A stretch of DNA of 64,000 nucleotides from Chitinophaga sp. CF118 (GTDB taxonomy: Bacteria > Bacteroidota > Bacteroidia > Chitinophagales > Chitinophagaceae): positions 1 to 64,000 of the forward strand of contig NZ_FOMK01000004.1 of NCBI RefSeq assembly GCF_900112615.1, in the 5' to 3' direction. The number at the start of each line of letters is the position of its first letter. The first letter of the stretch is position 1. Made by a program: the position numbers and the translations under genes. Below the pieces are notes generated by a model. It was not told where the DNA came from and did no database searches. It saw only the letters and a list, made by a program, of their open reading frames with translations. Of this stretch, positions 35,944-43,583 are shown one piece after another.

Positions 35944-35994
35944 ATTTTTATAATCAAAAAAAGTTCATTTCCTTTGGGTAACAAGCAATAAGTC

Positions 35995-37038
35995 ATGCCA
36001 GAAGACCGGGAAGTAACAATATATGATATAGCGAAGCACCTGAATATTTCAGCGGCCACCGTAAGCAGGGGGTTGAAAAACAACCCTATGATCAATAAGA
36101 ACACTCGAAAAAAAATCATTGAGGCAGCAAAAGCACTTGGTTATCAGTCTAATACCTTTGCCAGTAGCCTGAGAAGCCGGCAAACCCATACGCTTGGAGT
36201 ACTGGTACCCCGCCTTAACAGTTACTTTATGTCGTCAGTACTAGCGGGCATGGAGAGTGCCGCCAACAGGCATGGGTACAATCTTATTATTGCGCAATCG
36301 CTTGAGGACGTGGAGAAGGAAAAACTCAATGCAGCGACGATGTTCAATAAAAGAGTAGATGGACTTTTGGTTTCACTTTCTTATAATACGCAGGATATTA
36401 ATCATTTAGAGCCTTTTTTCAAGCGAAAAATACCTGTTGTTTTCTTCGACCGTGTTCATCCTCATAATGAAAGCACTTCTGTTGTTATAAATAACTTCAG
36501 TGCTGCCTATAATATTACCAAACACCTTATAGAGCAGGGCTGCAAACGGATTATGCATCTGGGAGGAAATGTGCTGAGGAACGTTTATAAGGAAAGGCTC
36601 GAAGGCTATCAGCAAGCTCTTAAAGACCATAATCTGCCCTTTTCCGAAAAACTTCATTTAACCAGCACGCTTTCGGAACAGGCGGGGATAGATGCTGCCA
36701 GGTATATCCTGGATTTAGCTCCCGATAAGCGTCCCGATGCCGTGTTTTCCGCTAATGATACAGCAGCGGTATATTGTATGCTTACGCTTAAAGCTGAAGG
36801 TCTCCGTATTCCGGAAGACGTTGCATTTGCTGGCTTTAACAATGACCCTATCAGTAAAATTATCGAGCCCAATCTCACTACAGTCGATTATCCCGGCGAT
36901 ATCGTGGGCAATACAGCTGCCACCAGTATAATCAACCATCTTAAAGGAATCAGCGACCTATATATAACTAATTCTATCACACTCCGTGCAGATCTGGTTA
37001 TCAGAGCGTCTTCCCTTAAAACAAATTCCAAAAGGTAA
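35995..37038 (+). CDS. LacI family transcriptional regulator
   Basis: This 347-aa protein has the N-terminal LacI helix-turn-helix (residues 7-30: TIYDIAKHLNISAATVSRGL), hinge region ALGYQSNTFASSLRSRQT, and a periplasmic-binding-protein fold with GVLVPRLNSYFMSSVLAGME and DAVFSANDTAAVYCMLTLKA. It is a cytoplasmic repressor that responds to a sugar. Divergence from susC and the shared operators make it the probable controller of the SusC/SusD/GH2 locus and of itself. It is full length, and the ATG start is well supported. Confidence 0.95.
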   Translation: MPEDREVTIYDIAKHLNISAATVSRGLKNNPMINKNTRKKIIEAAKALGYQSNTFASSLRSRQTHTLGVLVPRLNSYFMSSVLAGMESAANRHGYNLIIAQSLEDVEKEKLNAATMFNKRVDGLLVSLSYNTQDINHLEPFFKRKIPVVFFDRVHPHNESTSVVINNFSAAYNITKHLIEQGCKRIMHLGGNVLRNVYKERLEGYQQALKDHNLPFSEKLHLTSTLSEQAGIDAARYILDLAPDKRPDAVFSANDTAAVYCMLTLKAEGLRIPEDVAFAGFNNDPISKIIEPNLTTVDYPGDIVGNTAATSIINHLKGISDLYITNSITLRADLVIRASSLKTNSKR

Positions 37039-37057
37039 TTTTTTTTGCGATCTTTAA

Positions 37058-37069
37058 GCAACCGATTGC
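37058..37069. promoter_or_regulatory. Second LacI operator copy, downstream of lacI
   Basis: The 12-mer GCAACCGATTGC recurs here exactly, 19 bp after the lacI stop, in the context AAGCAACCGATTGCGT. The outer bases make it the mirror of the first site. No promoter for a nearby gene is evident, since the DUF885 gene ends here. DNA looping between the two sites, about 1.13 kb apart, is possible. Confidence 0.65.
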
Positions 37070-37202
37070 GTAAAAATCCCCTCAAATTAACCATATTGCC
37101 CTAAAACGGAGTTTATCTGATCGGAATCCGAAGGCCACTATTTAGAAACAGTTTGTTGTCCAACTTTCCGGGGGCATTTCACTAATCTTTCTGCTAATCC
37201 TA

Positions 37203-38996
37203 TTACTTTTCCTCATAGTGACTGGCCCAATTATCCATATAATCTTCCAGGGTTTTCAACGGCATATCACCATAAGCCAGCAGTGCATCATGAAATTGCA
37301 TCAGACTGAATTTATTACCTAGTCGTAATGCCAGTTTATCGCGCAGTGCTTTGATCTTTATTTCACCAATTTTGTAAGATAGTGCTTGTCCGGGGAGTGC
37401 CATATAACGTTCTACTTCTGCAGTAGCAATGGACTCACTGACAGATTCATTTGCCATCATATAGGCAATGGCTTCTTCCCGCGTCATTTTACCTGTATGG
37501 ATGGCTACGTCTGTTACCAGTCTGATAGCACGGTGAATTTCATTGTTCAGCTTACCCATTTTCTGATAGGGATCGGTATAACAATTCAATTGTTCGCCCA
37601 GCGACTCTACATATAATGCCCAGCCTTCCAGGTAAGCATAGAAAGCCGGCTGCCTGCGGAATGCAGGAATATCCTTATTTTCCTGTTGAAAAGATATCTG
37701 AAAATGATGTCCGGGTATTGCTTCATGGAGGAAAGTTGCTTCCATACCATAGAAAGTGACATTGATTTTAGTAGCATCAGGAACCGGGACATACAAAATG
37801 GCAGGCTTATTTTCTTCCAGATTTCCTTTTATATAAAAAGGCCCTGCATTAGCTGCTTCTCTATACGCTTCCACCCGTCTGATTTCAAGAGGTGTTTTAG
37901 GTTGATGTACAAACAGTTTTGCCAGTGCTGGTTGTACTTTATTATAGATGTCCTGGTAAGCCTGCAACACTTCCTCTGCTGTCTTAAAAGGCATCAGACA
38001 GGGATTAGTTTTCAGATGCTGGAAAAACTCCTGTAATGTGCCGTTAAACTGCACGCTTACCTTTATTGCTTCCATTTCATTATGAATCCTTGCTACTTCT
38101 ACCAGGCCTGTTTCATAAATTTTCTCTGCTGTAAGTTCAGGTGCTGTAGTATAATAATGTATGTAGTAATTATAGATCCTGTCACCTCCAGGTAAGGCAT
38201 ACAATCCTGCATGTTGCTGTGCTGCGGGCAGATACACTTCTTTCAGATAAGTTGCTAGCTTCTGATAAGCGGGAAGCATTTTTGTAGTAATAACCTTTTG
38301 ATATAAGGCCGTTACCCGTTGTTTATCTGCTATCGTAAATGAAGCGGGAAACTGAGACAAAGGTTTGTAAAATATGCTTTTGGCCGTGTCCTTCTCTGCG
38401 AGGGCTTCCATTTGAGGAATCATTTTTACAACAAGCGTCTTTGGTAATACCACACCTGCATGAATACCTTTATTAAAATTTGCAATGCAGGTGTCTGTCC
38501 ATTCCATAAATGCGATCATTCGTTTCGACCATTTCTCATAATCCTTAACGGTATTGAATAGCTGATCCGATTTCCCTGAACCATATGAAGCCATTTCCAA
38601 TGGTGTAGAAACAAACTGGTTCATAGGCATATATTCCAGGTGTAGTGATATTGATTCGAGTGCTGCATTCAGATTATATACCAGTATATCATATGAAATT
38701 CTGTCGGATTCTATCAATGTTGTTCTGTTGATTTTTTTCAACTCATCCAGGTACTTCACATAAAATTTACGGGTAGCGGCAATATATGGGGCAGATCCAT
38801 CATTAGCCAGCTGGTCGTCATAACGATGGTCACCCGCAGCTGTAGCTTCTGTTGGAAACAATTGTAACCGTTCTTCGTAATATTTATCAAATAATTTACG
38901 CAATTGTTCATTCTTATGCTGAGCCTGTACTCCGGCGCCAAACAGCATAGTTATTATTAGCTGAACAAACAGCAAGGGATTAGATCTGATAATCAT
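37203..38996 (-). CDS. Exported DUF885 zinc-peptidase-like protein
   Basis: The protein is about 597 aa from the ATG at 38996; a GTG at 39005 would add three residues. The signal peptide MIIRSNPLLFVQLIITMLFG ends near VQAQ. The family signature HEAIPGHHFQ lies near residue 424 and supplies the zinc ligands, with a downstream EGWALYVESLGEQL. DUF885 proteins are predicted periplasmic or lipoprotein-like peptidases of unknown substrate. CAAAACTA at 39028-39035 gives a -7-like TAGTTTTG without a clear -33. The gene stands alone between lacI and an AraC gene. Confidence 0.9.
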   Translation of the reverse strand: MIIRSNPLLFVQLIITMLFGAGVQAQHKNEQLRKLFDKYYEERLQLFPTEATAAGDHRYDDQLANDGSAPYIAATRKFYVKYLDELKKINRTTLIESDRISYDILVYNLNAALESISLHLEYMPMNQFVSTPLEMASYGSGKSDQLFNTVKDYEKWSKRMIAFMEWTDTCIANFNKGIHAGVVLPKTLVVKMIPQMEALAEKDTAKSIFYKPLSQFPASFTIADKQRVTALYQKVITTKMLPAYQKLATYLKEVYLPAAQQHAGLYALPGGDRIYNYYIHYYTTAPELTAEKIYETGLVEVARIHNEMEAIKVSVQFNGTLQEFFQHLKTNPCLMPFKTAEEVLQAYQDIYNKVQPALAKLFVHQPKTPLEIRRVEAYREAANAGPFYIKGNLEENKPAILYVPVPDATKINVTFYGMEATFLHEAIPGHHFQISFQQENKDIPAFRRQPAFYAYLEGWALYVESLGEQLNCYTDPYQKMGKLNNEIHRAIRLVTDVAIHTGKMTREEAIAYMMANESVSESIATAEVERYMALPGQALSYKIGEIKIKALRDKLALRLGNKFSLMQFHDALLAYGDMPLKTLEDYMDNWASHYEEK

Positions 38997-39076
38997 CTGT
39001 TTCACTATCTTTTAGTAATTGATAGTGCAAAACTAATGTAGCCAGCAGAAGTAAAATTGTATAAAATTAGCCTTGA

Positions 39077-39883
39077 TCAGATATTTCTGTATTGTTTGGG
39101 AAGCAGGCCGGTAATTCGTTGGAAGGTTTTAGTGAAGTGCGCCTGATCAGAAAATCCACATTCATAAGCAATATCCGTAAGGGTGTATTTATCCTGTTTT
39201 ATCAGGCCCAAAGCCCGTTCTACTTTTATTTTCCTGAGGTACTCCCCTGCCGAACATCCAAAATATCTGGCGAAATACCTTGAAATAGTAACAGGATGAA
39301 TGTCAAGCTGTACAGCTAATTCAGATAGTGATAATGGTGTATTCCAGTTATCGTTCAGGATAGATTTAATCTTTTCCGTCCATTCGGGAAAGCAACGGAA
39401 ATCTTCTTTAAAGGGATCTAAGAGGTCTATACATAACTGATCTATTGCAATTACTGAATCTGAATCATTCAGGTAATATTCTTTCATAATCCTGATAATT
39501 CCATTTGTATTCAGCTGCGTGTTATTTTCGAACATAAGAGATGCGGGAGGCAGCGACAATCCGAATTCTTTAAAAAATCCTTCTCCCAGTTCAATATTAA
39601 ATATGCGGGTACCTAAAAGGTAATCAATGTTCTGATGCTCAACACCAGGATGATAATAAAGACCGGTACCGGCAAATTGCCTGTCAGATCCACCTTTTCT
39701 TACCTCTTTACTACCACCTTCAAGGATATGTGAAAAATGCGGGTTAACATGAAAATGCCACTCTGAAGACATATTCGGAGTGAAAGAGGTTTCGCTCGCA
39801 AAAACATGACCGAAAGCGCGTTCTTTCACTTTCATACCTACATATGTACCTTTTGCAAGTTGAACCGGACTATTCACAATCAT
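39077..39883 (-). CDS. AraC family transcriptional regulator with cupin N-terminus
   Basis: The protein is about 268 aa from the ATG at 39883. A TTG at 39970 would add 29 residues, but the likely -7 box (39989-39982) leaves no leader for it. The sensor half has a cupin pattern (SSEWHFHVNPHFSHILEGG and YHPGVEHQNI), with several His that could bind a metal. The C-terminal HTH pair includes LSELAVQLDIHPVTISRYFA and LTDIAYECGFSDQAHFTKTF. It is a DNA-binding regulator with unknown target. A long dyad (39982-40065) in front of it may be its own operator. Confidence 0.9.
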   Translation of the reverse strand: MIVNSPVQLAKGTYVGMKVKERAFGHVFASETSFTPNMSSEWHFHVNPHFSHILEGGSKEVRKGGSDRQFAGTGLYYHPGVEHQNIDYLLGTRIFNIELGEGFFKEFGLSLPPASLMFENNTQLNTNGIIRIMKEYYLNDSDSVIAIDQLCIDLLDPFKEDFRCFPEWTEKIKSILNDNWNTPLSLSELAVQLDIHPVTISRYFARYFGCSAGEYLRKIKVERALGLIKQDKYTLTDIAYECGFSDQAHFTKTFQRITGLLPKQYRNI

Positions 39884-39981
39884 GATACTGAAATTAGCAG
39901 TTATTTGAATCCCGGAGTTATCGATATGTCTTTCAATTGTTCCTCCGTATTGTAGACATTTGAAATACAAATAATCAGCAA

Positions 39982-40065
39982 CAAATTTAGGTATTCGGGT
40001 TAAATATCAATCGGTAATATCAAACATATTGATGGTTGGTAATACTGATATTTAAATAACCTAAA
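39982..40065 (-). promoter_or_regulatory. Promoter within a long imperfect dyad upstream of the AraC gene
   Basis: Outer arms TTTAGG and TTAAATATCA (39986-40009) are mirrored by TGATATTTAA and CCTAAA (40046-40065). Inside lie two direct copies of T(C/T)GGTAATA 25 bp apart (40011 and 40036). On the minus strand TAAATTTG (39989-39982) fits a -7 element, with ATTG 18 bases upstream. AraC proteins often bind spaced direct repeats, so this could be an autoregulatory site. Confidence 0.45.
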
Positions 40066-40272
40066 TGCACCCTCCTTTGGTAAGCTGCAGCTAACATCGG
40101 TTAAGCACGTACAACAAACTAGCTCTGCATTTTCCGTTTCCTTGCTGACTTTGTCCGTTTCATTCATCTTCCCCTTTAAGAACTTGCTTCAAATAACCAA
40201 TTTTGAGGCGACAAAAAATTAATGCAACTCTTTAGAATGCATATTTAATATTGAAAACTTAAAAGGGAAAAA

Positions 40273-40857
40273 ATGAAAAAGCTACTATTTGTTTGTTTGG
40301 TATTGGCATTAGCGTCTACCAATGGTTACAGTCAGAGTTTGCTGAAAAGACTCAGCTTCGGACTCAAGGCTGGAGCAAATTACAGCAATTATTCCAATGC
40401 AGATTTCGCTACCGATCCATTGGTTGGCTTCCATGCAGGTGCGTTGGTTAATTTTAAAATTACAGATCATCTGTCAATTCAGGAAGAATTTCTGTTCTCT
40501 ACTCAGGGAGCAAAAGCCAAGGGAGGTACTTTCGGTGATCAGGATCTAAAAGTTTCTTACATCACTGTACCCTTTCTTTTAAAGTATCGCACCAATTTTG
40601 GATTATACTTTGAAGCTGGTCCACAGGTAGGTCTTCGCCAAAAAGAAGATTGGGGAGATACTAAGATTGATGGAGAATTTACAAAGAAAATGGATCTGGC
40701 CGCAGCCGGAGGTATAGGTTATCAAACCCCGTTTGGGCTGGGCATCGGTGCAAGGTATATTTATGGCTTATCTACAGTGGGCGACTTCAATATTGCAAAC
40801 GTAAAGACCGACTTCCGGACCAATGTAGCTCAGGCTAGTATATTTTACATATTCTAG
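40273..40857 (+). CDS. Outer-membrane beta-barrel protein (PorT/OmpW-like)
   Basis: This 194-aa protein has a signal peptide (MKKLLFVCLVLALASTNGYS, cleavage before Q). The barrel pattern is typical of the PorT family in Bacteroidota: FGLKAGANYSNYS, VGFHAGALVNFKITDHLSIQ, YITVPFLLKYRTNFGLYFEA with GPQVG, and a C-terminal aromatic IFYIF. Alternating hydrophobic strands suggest eight strands. Its function is unknown. It is monocistronic with a good terminator. It is adjacent to, but on the opposite strand from, an AraC gene. Confidence 0.9.
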   Translation: MKKLLFVCLVLALASTNGYSQSLLKRLSFGLKAGANYSNYSNADFATDPLVGFHAGALVNFKITDHLSIQEEFLFSTQGAKAKGGTFGDQDLKVSYITVPFLLKYRTNFGLYFEAGPQVGLRQKEDWGDTKIDGEFTKKMDLAAAGGIGYQTPFGLGIGARYIYGLSTVGDFNIANVKTDFRTNVAQASIFYIF

Positions 40858-40931
40858 TTTTTCTGAGCTACCCTAGCCAACCAATTATATCGAATTTATA
40901 ACCCCAAACCCAAGTTGATCGAGTTATAATG

Positions 40932-40963
40932 AAGAGGTTGTATCAAGTGTGGTACAACCTCTT
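40932..40963 (+). terminator. Terminator after the barrel protein gene
   Basis: AAGAGGTTGTA (40932-40942) pairs with TACAACCTCTT (40953-40963), an 11-bp perfect stem followed by TT. It is 74 bases after the stop. Confidence 0.75.
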
Positions 40964-41140
40964 TTCATTCGCCCCAAATGCAGACCTACAAACATATTGC
41001 GAACCTTAGCCATTTGACCCACGATTGATATCGTCCAATAAATAACTAAAGCCCATACGCTAGATAATGCTAAATAGAATTAATACCAAATGGGTACGGT
41101 AACAATTACCCTCCTGAATCCGAAGGACAGGAATTTAAAA

Positions 41141-41164
41141 AGCCGGAATAAGAATATTCCGGCT
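41141..41164 (-). terminator. Terminator after the LytTR regulator gene (minus strand)
   Basis: AGCCGGAATA / TATTCCGGCT with a 4-nt loop is followed on the minus strand by a T-rich run (TTTTTAAA). It lies about 52 bases past the LytTR stop at 41217. Confidence 0.8.
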
Positions 41165-41216
41165 GTGTTTAAACCTACAACTGTTACTTATAAAACCTAA
41201 ATCGTTTATGTTTTGT

Positions 41217-41978
41217 TCAAGGTAAGGTCAGCCACTCCAAAAATTGTGGGACCTTTTCTTTGCTTACTGTGATCGTCTCTTTTACTGGTACTGATAAACT
41301 AACGGATAGCTTACGTGAAAGGTAACTGGATGCATCCTTTACAGCTTTTCTATTTACCAGGAATTGCCTGTTGGTTCTGAAAAATAAGGACCCTGTTATC
41401 TTCCCTAATTCTTCCATATTTTTATTGATGGTGTAATTTTTCTGGTCAAATGTGGTTAGTTGTACTAACCCTTTATCCAGGTAGAAAAATGCAATCTGGG
41501 TTATCGCTATTGGAAATATCTTATCCTTATAAAATACCAGAATAGCCCCGGGATCAACACTTTTCCTTGTTACAAAAATCTCCTCGAGTGATTCGTACCG
41601 GGGGCGATATTCTACAAACTTTTCACGAAAATTCAGATACTTCTGCATAGCCGCAGCGACTGTTTCAGTAGTAAAAGGCTTTAATATATAGTCAATACCA
41701 TTGGCTTTAAATGCATTTAATGCATATTCATCAAAAGCGGTACAAAATATAACAGGCACTACTATCTCTACCTTTGAAAATATTTCAAAACTCAAACCAT
41801 CTCCAAGTTGAATGTCGGAAAAGATAAGATCAACATCTGCACCATCATTAAAATAACTGATGCTTTCTCTGACAGTGGTTAATATGGCTTCTATCTTACT
41901 TTCGGGGTATAGTTGTTTTATTGTCTGCGCAAGATCTCTTGCTGTCACTTTCTCATCCTCAATTATTACTATCTTCAT
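41217..41978 (-). CDS. LytTR family response regulator
   Basis: This 253-aa protein has a receiver domain with D55 in LIFSDIQLGDG and IDYILKPFTTE, and a LytTR domain with FFRTNRQFLVNRKAVKDASS. Length and domain spacing match the regulator at 8210-8971 exactly, and it overlaps its kinase by the same 20 bp. The two pairs are therefore close paralogues. Targets are unknown. A terminator closes the transcript. Confidence 0.95.
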   Translation of the reverse strand: MKIVIIEDEKVTARDLAQTIKQLYPESKIEAILTTVRESISYFNDGADVDLIFSDIQLGDGLSFEIFSKVEIVVPVIFCTAFDEYALNAFKANGIDYILKPFTTETVAAAMQKYLNFREKFVEYRPRYESLEEIFVTRKSVDPGAILVFYKDKIFPIAITQIAFFYLDKGLVQLTTFDQKNYTINKNMEELGKITGSLFFRTNRQFLVNRKAVKDASSYLSRKLSVSLSVPVKETITVSKEKVPQFLEWLTLP

Positions 41979-43008
41979 TGCTTAACACTTTAATACTTAC
42001 AGAAAAAGTAGAATTTTCCTGACTGATGATCACCTCATCGTTTGACAAAATCCTATATCGCTCTATCAGGTTGATAAGACCTTTCCCACTTGGAGCATCT
42101 ATATTGTTCCTTACCTGTAAATTATTTTCAGTAATAATACGGCCCTCTTTATAAAAGACTTTTATCACCAGCGGAGATGAGTCTGTAGCCTCGTTATGTT
42201 TGATTGCATTTTCTATCAGCGACTGTATTGAAAATAAAGGAACTGAGCCTTGTAAAAGCACAAATTTAGGGATCTCAATAATGCAGACCAGTGCATCTTC
42301 AAACCGTATTTTTTGCATTGCGAGATAATCATTACAAAGGTTGATCTCGTCCGATAAACGTGAAACTCTGGAATGACTTTCTGCCAGTGAAGCACGAAGA
42401 AAATTTACCAGGTGTGTAAGATAGGCTTCGCCGGCATGAATATCTGATTTGTAAAGGCTTTTGAGCATACTTAAAGCATTGAACAGGAAATGAGGATGTA
42501 TCTGTTGCCTAAGTAGTAAGTTAGCCGATTCAACGTTTGCAGCACTTAACCTGGAAATTTCAAGATCAGTGCTGGCCTTTTTGAACTGAAGGATCACAAA
42601 GTTATGCATGATCAATACAATACTATTATTCATTGCACACTGTACTACAATGGCAGGTAGGTAGTTAGGCCAGTTCTCCATGCCAGGAACCGGATGCGAT
42701 AGGTATTGTTCCAGCGGATTTGTAAGAAGAAAAAAAATGAATGCCAGGATATATGATAAGCTGTACCGGATAAATTTCTTCTTTTTCTCCGAGACTGACT
42801 GCCCCATTTCATGGAGCATAATGATTATCAAAATGTTGATAATGCTCAGGATAACAGAACGTGCGCCAACCAGGAAGGCATATAAAACAGGCGTAGGATT
42901 ATTCCCTAATCTGAATGTATAAAGAATAATAAATGATGAAACAAAGATGATTATTGCCATTAATCCACTGTATCGGATCAGTTCCTTAACAAGTACATTG
43001 AATCTCAT
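41959..43008 (-). CDS. LytS-type sensor histidine kinase
   Basis: This 349-aa protein starts at the ATG at 43008. Four transmembrane helices lie in the first 150 residues, followed by the kinase core with RQQIHPHFLFNALSMLKSLY (phosphoaccepting His) and an ATPase part with SIQSLIENAIKHNE and SGKGLINLIERYRI. It is an inner-membrane sensor of unknown stimulus, translationally coupled to the LytTR regulator. It is a paralogue of the kinase at 8952-9977. Confidence 0.94.
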   Translation of the reverse strand: MRFNVLVKELIRYSGLMAIIIFVSSFIILYTFRLGNNPTPVLYAFLVGARSVILSIINILIIIMLHEMGQSVSEKKKKFIRYSLSYILAFIFFLLTNPLEQYLSHPVPGMENWPNYLPAIVVQCAMNNSIVLIMHNFVILQFKKASTDLEISRLSAANVESANLLLRQQIHPHFLFNALSMLKSLYKSDIHAGEAYLTHLVNFLRASLAESHSRVSRLSDEINLCNDYLAMQKIRFEDALVCIIEIPKFVLLQGSVPLFSIQSLIENAIKHNEATDSSPLVIKVFYKEGRIITENNLQVRNNIDAPSGKGLINLIERYRILSNDEVIISQENSTFSVSIKVLSNEDSNN

Positions 43009-43583
43009 ATTTCAAAGTTAAAAATTGTAATGCGGTATTATACGGGGATAAATACCCAAACGGACAAATTACCTGTTAAAACCTCCATAAGTGTTCTTTT
43101 TGAATGTCCCGGGATATCATTTGTATTAAACCCCTTTCCGGGTCTGAGTGTAGTAAATTTGATGTAAAATACCTATAAAGATTAGATAATCAATAAGATA
43201 TATAAATTCGGGTATTTAATCACTGTAATTTTGATCGAAAAGAATTCATGAACGTTATTTGATTTTTCTCCTTCAATCGCAAGAAATTCATTATTTCTTT
43301 TTATCTTGACTGCGTGTATATTTCCGGTATACAATTATAAATTTATTGAAAACCTTTTAACCTATCATTTCTATGAAAAGCCTGAATCCATTTCTAAGGA
43401 AAAACGTTATGTTATATATACCCAAGTACTTTCCTGTTAATTTTGCGGAGTACAGGTAGCGATTATCCCGGAAACAACTTCATGAATCAGAATAACTCAA
43501 AATAACCTTGTTACTAACAACGAAAGTTAGAGACAAATTAACCTATAACTATGGTCTCCTTAACTCAAAAATAACCAACAAAC
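43009..43583. other. Long intergenic region upstream of the GH8 gene
   Basis: About 575 bp of AT-rich sequence between divergent genes. Two TAATTTTG boxes (43226-43233 and 43438-43445) fit plus-strand -7 elements. Neither has a TTTG at the usual distance upstream. The second would give a leader of about 130 nt. A 28-codon frame at about 43374 is not convincing as a gene. Confidence 0.4.

Noticed and set aside
43374..43460. 28-codon frame before the GH8 gene
   Set aside because: Too short, no signal peptide or conserved pattern; it contains a promoter-like box.
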